Below, one piece after another: positions 33,360-39,634 of a DNA stretch of 64,000 nt. The notes beneath the pieces were generated by a model, which had not been told where the DNA came from, did no database searches, and saw only the letters and a program-made list of their open reading frames with translations. Position 1 is the stretch's first letter. Every line of letters begins with the position of its first letter. A program made the translations under genes and the position numbers. This DNA comes from Gemmiger formicilis (GTDB taxonomy: Bacteria; Bacillota; Clostridia; Oscillospirales; Ruminococcaceae), in the NCBI RefSeq assembly GCF_024462815.1, contig NZ_JANGCG010000001.1, positions 248,001 to 312,000 of the forward strand. Reading direction: 5' to 3'.

Positions 33360-33988
33360 GCAAGCGTGCCGTCCTGCTTTCAGCCGTGCCTGTATCCACC
33401 GCTATGGTACGGTATGTTCAGCCGGAAGATTTTGTGGTGGCCTGTGACGCTGGCTACCGCAACGCCGAACGGCTGGATCTGACAGCAGATTTGATTGTGG
33501 GCGATTTTGACTCCGCCCCGCAGCCCCACACCGAGCGCGACACCATCGTGCTGCCCCATGTGAAGGACGATACCGATACCCAATACGCCGCCCGCTGGCT
33601 GCTGGAGCATGGCTATGACGAAATCACCATGCTGGGTGCTCTGGGCGGTGCACGACTGGAGCACACACTGGCCAATCTGGCCACCGGACTGTATCTGGCC
33701 AAAAACGGTGTGAATGTCCTGCTGGCCGATGAGCGCAGCGAAATCCGCTTCCTTGTGCCGGGGCGTGAGCTGGTTCTTCATCAGGGAAGCTGGAAGTATC
33801 TTTCCGTATTCCCGATGGAGGGCACGCTGACCGGTGTCTGCATCCGCGGCGCGTACTACCCGTTGGAGGGTGCCAACCTGACCGCGGATTATCCCTTAGG
33901 CGTCAGCAATGAGTTCACCTCCGAAGCCGCACAGCTTTCCTGCACAGGCGGCTGCGGTGTGGTGGTGCTGACATGCGATGATGTGTAA
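33356..33988 (+). CDS. thiN: Thiamine diphosphokinase
   Basis: The 210-residue enzyme makes thiamine diphosphate from thiamine and ATP. Family motifs are CDAGYRNAERLDLTADLIVGDFDSAP near residues 30-55 in two parts, then KDDTDTQYAARWLLEHGYDEI and GALGGARLEHTLANL near residue 95. RLEH replaces the common RLDH. The C-terminal beta domain has YYPLEGANLTADYPLGVSNEF, which binds thiamine. The start overlaps rsgA by four bases. spoVM follows 54 bases later, as in Bacillus. Confidence 0.92.
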   Translation: MSKRAVLLSAVPVSTAMVRYVQPEDFVVACDAGYRNAERLDLTADLIVGDFDSAPQPHTERDTIVLPHVKDDTDTQYAARWLLEHGYDEITMLGALGGARLEHTLANLATGLYLAKNGVNVLLADERSEIRFLVPGRELVLHQGSWKYLSVFPMEGTLTGVCIRGAYYPLEGANLTADYPLGVSNEFTSEAAQLSCTGGCGVVVLTCDDV

Positions 33989-34042
33989 CACACAGCCCCG
34001 CCGCCGCATAATATGGCCTACACAGAAAGTGAGGTGTACGCC

Positions 34043-34111
34043 ATGCACATTGTTGTGGTTCGCTGTCCGCGCGTCTTTCGCTGGCTTCTTCGCACAGCCT
34101 TCAAGGTTTGA
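34043..34111 (+). CDS. spoVM: Stage V sporulation protein SpoVM, 22 residues
   Basis: The open frame encodes 22 residues starting MHIVVVRCP and ending RTAFKV. SpoVM is an amphipathic helix that recognises the convex forespore membrane and anchors SpoIVA. The key residues P9 and R17 of the 26-residue Bacillus protein align at the same positions. The hydrophobic/basic rhythm and the location just after thiN also match Bacillus. GAGGTG lies before the ATG, and a terminator follows at once. The usual G13-G14 pair is replaced by R-W and the tail is four residues shorter. It is small enough to be missed by most gene finders. Confidence 0.85.
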   Translation: MHIVVVRCPRVFRWLLRTAFKV

Positions 34112-34117
34112 AATTTA

Positions 34118-34150
34118 CCCCTGCCTTACCCGGGCAGGGGCTATTTTTTT
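34118..34150 (+). terminator. Terminator after spoVM
   Basis: CCCCTGCC and GGCAGGGG form an 8-bp stem, followed by CTA and seven T. It ends the long operon running from yicC, or a local spoVM transcript. Its T-tract overlaps the candidate sigma-E promoter of sipL. Confidence 0.85.
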
Positions 34151-34167
34151 GCTCTGGCGCATATACT
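34139..34167 (+). promoter_or_regulatory. Candidate sigma-E promoter of sipL-spoIVA
   Basis: GGCTATT (34139-34145), a 14-base gap and CATATACT (34160-34167) resemble the sigma-E boxes KMATATT and CATACAnT. This fits mother-cell expression of sipL and spoIVA. The match is partial. Confidence 0.45.
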
Positions 34168-34201
34168 GCCCCAAGAACGTAATCGGAAAGGGGCAAGCAA
34201 T

Positions 34202-35746
34202 ATGGAACTCAAGGTGTTCAAGGACACCATCGCATCGTATGGCGGCCGCTGGGAAACGCGGTTGGAGCTGCCGGTGGAGACCGAGATACTGATACCCGAC
34301 TATCTGCCTGCAGTGTTCAAAATTGTCAAATGCCTGATAACGCCTGTTGTGCTGCAGAACCGCGTTTCGGGCGGGCGCTGGCAGAGCGAGGGCTATCTGC
34401 GCTGCACGGTCTACTACCAGAGCGAGGAGCCCGGCGCAAGGTTGCAGCGCACCGAGCAGAAATTTGCCTTTGAAAAATCTGTTGAGCTGCCCGCCGGGCA
34501 GTATGCCGAGGGCCCTGCGCAGGTCTGGGGTGAACCGGAATACTGCAACTGCCGTGCCGTCAGCGAGCACCGCATTGATTTGCGCGGCGCGTACATTCTC
34601 TGTGCCGCGGTAGCCGTGCGCAGAGAGCTCGAGCTGCTCACCTCGCTGGCTGACTGCGGCGTCGAGCAGTACACCCGCATTATGCAGGGCCTGCAGTGTG
34701 CCGTGACCGAGGAAAGAACTCTGACTGCCGAGACCTCCGCCACGCTGCCCGGCGCAGGGGAGACTGTGCTGGATATCACCGGCAGCTTTGTTCCGGGCGG
34801 GGGCACCGCCGCCACCGGTCAGGCCAGCGTGCAGGGCACCCTGCAGCTTCAGCTTTGCAGCCAGAACGCCGACAATGGTGAGCTGACGGTCCGCAGCCGG
34901 GAAATTCCGGTTCAGCAGACCTTTGAGCTGCCCGGCGCGGCCGAGGAGGACACCGCCCTTGTCCGTGGCGAGGTACTGGCCTGCACCCTGAGCGCTGCGG
35001 ACGGCGCAGGGGAGGCGCAGCTTTCGGTGACATGGCGATTGCGCATTGAGCTCTGGCGTGAGGTTCAGTACAGCGTGGTGGCAGATGCCTACTCCACGCT
35101 CTGTAAGCTGCAAACCGTACAGACCGCCTGCCGTCTGCTGCAAAAGACCGCGTCGCTGGCAGGGCGTATCCCGGTGAGCATTGAGGACGATTTGCCGGAT
35201 GCGGAGGGAACGGTCATGGGCTGCTTTGTGACGCTGGGTGCGCCTTGCGTTCTGCCCGCCGACGGCGACGCAGCCGAAACGCATCTGAAGCTGCAGGGCA
35301 AAGGCACCGCCCATGTGTTCCTGAGCGACGCACGCGGTGAGCTGACATGCTATGACAAGCCCTTCACGTGGCAGCCCGATGCCGTATGGCCCGGCACACC
35401 GGACAGCGCATGGCCCAGTGTTGGTGCCGCGGTGGTGCGGGTTGCCAGTAGCAAAAACGGTGCACGGCTGCGGGTGGATTTAGAAATCGAGCTGACCGGC
35501 GCACTTTTGCAGGCGCACAGTTGTGATGCCCTGTGCGGTGTGGAGCTTGGCGAGGAGTACGATGACAGTGATGAACCCGCACTGTACATTTATTATGCAC
35601 AGCAGGGGGAGCGCATCTTTGACATTGCCAAGCGCTACCACGCCCGCGCCCGGGATCTGGCTGCGGCCAATCACCTCGATGCCAACGGCGCACCGCCGGA
35701 GACCACCGCCGAGACTGCCTGCCTGCTGATTCCCGCAGCGCTGTAA
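34202..35746 (+). CDS. sipL: SipL-like spore coat assembly protein (DUF3794 + LysM)
   Basis: The 514-residue protein has repeated SpoVID-type DUF3794 modules (first near residues 30-110, others near 150-250 and 300-400) and a C-terminal degenerate LysM domain (about 460-514, YIYYAQQGERIFDIAKRYHA). In Clostridioides difficile SipL binds SpoIVA through this LysM domain and is essential for coat assembly around the forespore. The spoIVA gene follows after 14 bases, which strongly supports the call. No signal peptide is present, as expected for a mother-cell cytoplasmic protein. Confidence 0.87.
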   Translation: MELKVFKDTIASYGGRWETRLELPVETEILIPDYLPAVFKIVKCLITPVVLQNRVSGGRWQSEGYLRCTVYYQSEEPGARLQRTEQKFAFEKSVELPAGQYAEGPAQVWGEPEYCNCRAVSEHRIDLRGAYILCAAVAVRRELELLTSLADCGVEQYTRIMQGLQCAVTEERTLTAETSATLPGAGETVLDITGSFVPGGGTAATGQASVQGTLQLQLCSQNADNGELTVRSREIPVQQTFELPGAAEEDTALVRGEVLACTLSAADGAGEAQLSVTWRLRIELWREVQYSVVADAYSTLCKLQTVQTACRLLQKTASLAGRIPVSIEDDLPDAEGTVMGCFVTLGAPCVLPADGDAAETHLKLQGKGTAHVFLSDARGELTCYDKPFTWQPDAVWPGTPDSAWPSVGAAVVRVASSKNGARLRVDLEIELTGALLQAHSCDALCGVELGEEYDDSDEPALYIYYAQQGERIFDIAKRYHARARDLAAANHLDANGAPPETTAETACLLIPAAL

Positions 35747-35760
35747 AGGAGGGGACATCC

Positions 35761-37236
35761 GTGACACAGGATCAAATCTACCAGAACATTGCCCAGCGCA
35801 CCGGCGGGGACATTTATTTGGGGGTTGTCGGCCCGGTGCGCAGCGGCAAAAGCACCTTCATCAAGCGCTTTGCCGAGCTGATGTTACTGCCGCGCATCAA
35901 AAACGAGGCCCGCCGCGCCCGCGCCCGGGATGAGCTGCCCCAGTCTGCCGCCGGGCGCACCATTATGACCACAGAGCCGAAGTTTATCCCGGAAAAAGCT
36001 GTCAAAATTGAGCTTTCGGGCGGCGGCAGCTTCCGGGCACGGCTTATCGACTGCGTTGGCTATATGGTGGACGGCGCTCTCGGGCATGAGGAGAACGAGG
36101 CTCCGCGGCTGGTCAAAAGCCCCTGGTTCGCGCAGGAGGTTCCCTTTGACCTTGCCGCCGAAACCGGCACGCGTCAGGTTATCCGGGAGCACGCCACCGT
36201 CGGGCTGGTTGTGACAACCGACGGTTCCGTGGCCGATTTGCCGCGCTCCGCCTATGTGGATGCAGAGCAGCGCATTATTGCCGAGCTCAATGACATTGGC
36301 AAGCCCTACATCATCCTGTTGAACTGTGCCGACCCCGACAGCGAGGACGCCCGACGCCTTGCCGCCGAGCTTACCGAGCAGTACGGCCGCGCCGTTCTGC
36401 CGCTGAATTGCACAACCATGACAGTGGAAACGCTCGACAAGCTCCTGCAAACGCTTTTGTATGAGTTTCCCATCCGGGAGATTGCCGTGCGGATGCCCGG
36501 CTGGGTCACTATGCTGGAAAGCGGCCACTGGTTGCAAAGCGCCGTCTACACAGCCATGCTGGACTTTGCCGCTTCGGTGCGCCGCATGGCTGACCTTGCG
36601 GGCAGGCGGCCGCAGCTGGGGTGTGAATATATCACATCCGCCTCGCTTACCGGTATGGATTTGGCCAGCGGCAGTGTCGGTATCAGTGTAGTGGTAGCCC
36701 CGGATATCTTCTATAAAATTCTGGGTGAGCAGGCCGGGCTGGATATTGTGGATGAAGCCAGCCTGCTGCCCTGCGTTGTCAGCCTTGCCCGCGCCAAGCG
36801 CGCCTACGATAAAATCAAGTCGGCACTTGAGCAGGTGGAGGCTACCGGCTACGGCATTGTTATGCCGGGCATTGACGAACTGACGCTGGAGGAGCCGGAG
36901 ATTGTGCGTCAGGGCGGGCAGTACGGCGTGCGGCTGTCTGCCAGCGCCCCCAGCCTGCACATTATGCGCGCCAACATCCACACCGAGCTCTCGCCCACAG
37001 TCGGCAGTGAGCAGCAGGGTGAGGAGCTCATCAAAAGTCTGCTTTCTGATTTTGAGACCGACCCCGGCAAGCTGTGGAGCACCAACATCTTCGGCAAGAG
37101 TCTCAATGAGCTGGTCAGCGAGGGCGTTCAGGCAAAGCTGCTGCATATGCCGCAGGAGGCCCGCAGCCGCCTGCAGCAGACGCTGGAGCGCATCATCAAC
37201 GAGGGCTGCGATGGGCTGATTTGCATCCTGCTGTGA
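35761..37236 (+). CDS. spoIVA: Stage IV sporulation protein A (coat base ATPase)
   Basis: SpoIVA hydrolyses ATP to polymerise into the basement layer of the spore coat. The 491-residue protein has the P-loop GPVRSGKSTFIKRF near residue 22, the Walker B/sensor region IDCVGYMVDGALGHEENE near residue 94 and the conserved C-terminal region ending EGCDGLICILL, which contacts SpoVM in Bacillus. The start is GTG at 35761 after AAAGGAGG. It is the full family length. Its partners SpoVM and SipL are encoded within 1.7 kb upstream. Confidence 0.97.
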   Translation: MTQDQIYQNIAQRTGGDIYLGVVGPVRSGKSTFIKRFAELMLLPRIKNEARRARARDELPQSAAGRTIMTTEPKFIPEKAVKIELSGGGSFRARLIDCVGYMVDGALGHEENEAPRLVKSPWFAQEVPFDLAAETGTRQVIREHATVGLVVTTDGSVADLPRSAYVDAEQRIIAELNDIGKPYIILLNCADPDSEDARRLAAELTEQYGRAVLPLNCTTMTVETLDKLLQTLLYEFPIREIAVRMPGWVTMLESGHWLQSAVYTAMLDFAASVRRMADLAGRRPQLGCEYITSASLTGMDLASGSVGISVVVAPDIFYKILGEQAGLDIVDEASLLPCVVSLARAKRAYDKIKSALEQVEATGYGIVMPGIDELTLEEPEIVRQGGQYGVRLSASAPSLHIMRANIHTELSPTVGSEQQGEELIKSLLSDFETDPGKLWSTNIFGKSLNELVSEGVQAKLLHMPQEARSRLQQTLERIINEGCDGLICILL

Positions 37237-37248
37237 CGGAGGGACCTT

Positions 37249-37461
37249 ATGTTCAGACGCATTTCCACACAGGAGCGTGAGCGCCGCGCCGCCAAGGCGG
37301 AGCTGGAGGTCACGATGCGGGCGCTCCGCGCCAATGACAGTGCCTTCCGGGAGGCGCAGGACCCCTTTTATATTGAGCAGCTGACCTACCAGCACGCAGC
37401 GCTTATGTGCCGGTGCCGCGCCCTGCTGCGTCTGCTGCGGGCAGACAGGGAGGACGTATGA
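37249..37461 (+). CDS. DUF2508 (YaaL-like) small protein
   Basis: The 70-residue protein is highly charged and mostly helical. The pattern of DPFYIEQLTYQHAALMCRCRALLRLL resembles YaaL/DUF2508, which in Bacillus stands directly before bofA. The same pairing is seen here, since bofA overlaps this gene by four bases. The function is unknown. The start follows GGAGGG by a few bases. It lies 12 bases after spoIVA, so a sporulation-linked expression is likely but inferred. Confidence 0.65.
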   Translation: MFRRISTQERERRAAKAELEVTMRALRANDSAFREAQDPFYIEQLTYQHAALMCRCRALLRLLRADREDV

Positions 37462-37712
37462 CCGGGTATCTGCCGTATCTGCTCGCTCTCGGCTGTGCTC
37501 TGCTTGTGGTGCGCAGCGCGGCGGCACAGCGGCACGGTGTGCGCAGCCTGCTGGCAGGGGCAGTATGCGGGCTGGGACTGGTTGCACTGCTGGGTCTGCT
37601 GGCCCCGATGACCGGCATCACCCTGCCGCTGAACCGCTTTACCGGCTTCTGTGCCGGGGTTCTGGGCCTTCCCGGCGTGACCATGCTGCTGCTTTTGCGG
37701 CTGCTTTTATAA
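37458..37712 (+). CDS. bofA: Pro-sigma-K processing inhibitor BofA family protein
   Basis: This 84-residue membrane protein has two or three hydrophobic helices. The C-terminal LPLNRFTGFCAGVLGLPGV with a Leu-rich end is the BofA signature. In Bacillus BofA holds the protease SpoIVFB inactive until a forespore signal arrives, delaying sigma-K. Whether SpoIVFB and a pro-sequence on sigma-K exist in this organism cannot be seen. ATGA overlap with the DUF2508 gene. In Bacillus bofA lies next to recR; here it ends the sipL-spoIVA operon. Confidence 0.8.
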   Translation: MTGYLPYLLALGCALLVVRSAAAQRHGVRSLLAGAVCGLGLVALLGLLAPMTGITLPLNRFTGFCAGVLGLPGVTMLLLLRLLL

Positions 37713-37718
37713 AATTTC

Positions 37719-37747
37719 TTGCCAAAGGCGCGGAAATATGCTATACT
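37719..37747 (+). promoter_or_regulatory. Sigma-A promoter of rnpB
   Basis: TTGCCA (37719-37724) and TATACT (37742-37747) with a 17-base spacer start immediately after the bofA stop. The expected start near 37754 agrees with the 5' end of the P1 stem. Confidence 0.8.
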
Positions 37748-37754
37748 CTTTTAG

Positions 37755-38097
37755 AAAACGAGTGGAACATACGGCGGCGGGACAGCCCGCAAGGGCTGCC
37801 TGAGGAAAGTCCGGGCTTCACAGAGACAGAGTAACTGCTAACGGCAGCCGGGGGTGACCCCAGGGATAGTGCAACAGAAAGAAACCGCCGCGCAAGCGGT
37901 AAGGATGGAAAGGCGAGGTAAGAGCTCACCAGCGCACTGGCGACTTTGCGGCTATGTAAACCCTGCTCGAAGCAACATCCGTATGGGACATTATGCGGAG
38001 TCTCGCGCGTCCCGGTGATGGCGTGAGCCTTGCGGTGACGCAAGGACAAGATAGATCGTCGTTTGATACAGAACCCGGCTTACGGTCCAGTCGTTTT
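37755..38097 (+). ncRNA. rnpB: RNase P RNA, class A
   Basis: This is the catalytic RNA that trims tRNA 5' ends. Conserved parts are GAGGAAAGTCCGGGCT (CR-I, 37802-37817) and the partner ACAGAACCCGGCTTACGG (CR-V, 38068-38085), which form the P4 core. GGATGGAAAGGCG and the AGAGCTCACC region are also typical. P1 is AAAACGA-TGG (37755 on) with CCA-TCGTTTT at the end, with one mismatch. The interior layout fits the ancestral A type rather than the Bacillus B type. The ends are set by P1. Confidence 0.96.
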
Positions 38098-38112
38098 TCT
38101 TTGGATTTTCGC

Positions 38113-38149
38113 AAAAGCGCATCTGTTTTTGGGGCAGATGTGCTTTTTT
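38113..38149 (+). terminator. Terminator after rnpB
   Basis: AAAAGCGCATCTG and CAGATGTGCTTTTTT form a stem with one G-U pair and a T-run of six. Confidence 0.85.
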
Positions 38150-38192
38150 ATGTTTTTCTGCATAAAAAAACGCAAATTGAGCCAAAAAGCGC

Positions 38193-38221
38193 TTGTTTAT
38201 TTCGGATAAATCGTATATAAT
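38193..38221 (+). promoter_or_regulatory. Sigma-A promoter of the aminotransferase gene
   Basis: TTGTTT (38193-38198) and TATAAT (38216-38221) are 17 bases apart. The transcript would begin near 38228 with a leader of about 83 bases containing a nested hairpin. Confidence 0.78.
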
Positions 38222-38232
38222 GTAGTGTACGC

Positions 38233-38270
38233 CTGTGATTGTGCCAAGATAGAGGATGGCACAGCCACAG
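38233..38270 (+). other. Structured 5' leader: nested hairpin
   Basis: CTGTG-ATT-GTGCCA (38233-38246) and TGGCAC-AGC-CACAG (38257-38270) form a two-part stem with a symmetric 3x3 internal loop and a ten-base loop AGATAGAGGA. It starts a few bases after the transcript start. It is not a terminator since no T-run follows. It could be a regulatory RNA element or an operator-like palindrome. I do not recognise a known riboswitch. Confidence 0.5.
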
Positions 38271-38310
38271 ATGGTAGGGAAAAGTATACTATATTATGGG
38301 GGATCGTATT

Positions 38311-39591
38311 ATGGCTGATTACTTTGCAATGAATCACGACGAACTCACCGCAGAAAAGGCCGCGCTGGAGGCCCAGTACAAAAAGTTTCAGGATATGAAC
38401 CTGAAGCTGAACATGGCCCGCGGCAAACCCGGCCCGCACCAGATGGATCTGGCCATGGACCTGCTCAAGATGGACAACTACATCACTGACAACGGCTTTG
38501 ACACCCGCAACTACGGCGAGCTGGAGGGCCTGCCGGAGGCACGCGCCCTGTTTGCCGATGTGTTTGGCGTCAAAGCGGACGAGGTTTTTGTGGGCGGTAA
38601 CTCCAGCCTGCAGCTGATGTACAATCTGGTTGCCATCGGTATGATGTTCGGCTTTCAGGATTCCCCCAAGCCTTGGGGTCAGGTCGAGCACCGCAAATTT
38701 CTCTGCCCGGTTCCCGGTTATGACCGCCACTTTGCCATCACCGAGGAGATGGGCTTTGAACTGATTAGCATCCCCATGAGCCCCGACGGCCCCGATATGG
38801 ACAAAATCGAGGAGCTTGTCGCCAATGATGACACCATCAAGGGCATCTGGTGCGTGCCGCAGTATTCCAACCCGGACGGCTACACCTACAGCGATGAGAC
38901 CATCCGCCGCTTTGCCGCGCTGAAAACGGCAGCACCCGATTTCAAGATTTTCTGGGACGAGGCTTACATCGTTCACCACCTGACCGATGAAATCATCGAG
39001 ACCCCGGTTCTTCTGAATGAAGCCAAGAAGTATGGCAACGAGGACCGCGTCTTTATGTTCACCTCCACCAGCAAAATCACCTTCCCGGGCGCTGGTATCT
39101 CCGCCATTGCCTGCAGCGAGAACTCGATGAAGTATATGTGCAAGCGGTTCTCGACCATGATTATCAGCTATGACAAGATGAACCAGCTGCGCCACGTCCG
39201 CTTCCTCAAGAACAAAGCCGGTGTTCTGGCCCATATGGCCAAGCATCGCCGCCGTCTGGTGCCCTGCTTTGACGCTGTCAAGACCACCTTTGCCGAGGAG
39301 CTGACCCCCTGCGGCGATATTGCCCACTGGACGAACCCCAAGGGCGGTTATTTCATCAGCCTGTATGTTATGCCCGGCTGCGCCAAGCGCGTGGCCCAGC
39401 TCTGCAAGGATTGTGGCCTGACCCTGACGGGTGCAGGCTCCGCCTATCCGTACCACAAGGACCCCGATGACTCGCATCTGCGCATTGCGCCCACCTATCC
39501 GAGCCTGACCGAGGTTGAAACAGCTTCTGCACTGCTCTGCGTCTGTGTGCGTCTGGCAGTTGTTGAAAGACTGCTTGCTGACAAGCAGTAA
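38311..39591 (+). CDS. Pyridoxal-phosphate aminotransferase, class I/II (aspartate-aminotransferase Ic-like)
   Basis: The protein of about 426 residues belongs to the group that joins MocR-like aminotransferase domains (PF12897-type). Visible marks are LNMARGKPGPHQMDLAMDLL near residue 33, the PLP region WCVPQYSNPDGYTY, the catalytic lysine stretch FTSTSKITFPGAGISAIA near residue 250 and a C-terminal HLRIAPTYPSL with the carboxylate-binding Arg. Aspartate/2-oxoglutarate transfer is the common annotation but the substrate is not proven. The ATG at 38311 follows GGGGGA; an in-frame ATG five codons earlier overlaps that site. A structured leader lies upstream. Confidence 0.87.
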   Translation: MADYFAMNHDELTAEKAALEAQYKKFQDMNLKLNMARGKPGPHQMDLAMDLLKMDNYITDNGFDTRNYGELEGLPEARALFADVFGVKADEVFVGGNSSLQLMYNLVAIGMMFGFQDSPKPWGQVEHRKFLCPVPGYDRHFAITEEMGFELISIPMSPDGPDMDKIEELVANDDTIKGIWCVPQYSNPDGYTYSDETIRRFAALKTAAPDFKIFWDEAYIVHHLTDEIIETPVLLNEAKKYGNEDRVFMFTSTSKITFPGAGISAIACSENSMKYMCKRFSTMIISYDKMNQLRHVRFLKNKAGVLAHMAKHRRRLVPCFDAVKTTFAEELTPCGDIAHWTNPKGGYFISLYVMPGCAKRVAQLCKDCGLTLTGAGSAYPYHKDPDDSHLRIAPTYPSLTEVETASALLCVCVRLAVVERLLADKQ

Positions 39592-39600
39592 AATAATCCC

Positions 39601-39624
39601 GCCCACCGGTGTGGGCAGTTTTTT
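39601..39624 (+). terminator. Short terminator directly before the secDF ribosome site
   Basis: GCCCAC-CGGT-GTGGGC is a perfect 6-bp hairpin, followed after two bases by TTTTTT, and GGAGGT begins at the next base. It would end the aminotransferase transcript, yet no separate secDF promoter fits behind it. Confidence 0.75.
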
Positions 39625-39634
39625 GGAGGTTTCT

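Noticed and set aside
33978-34292. A 104-codon open frame between thiN and sipL
   Set aside because: It runs through spoVM, a terminator and the sipL start, and has no recognisable domain.
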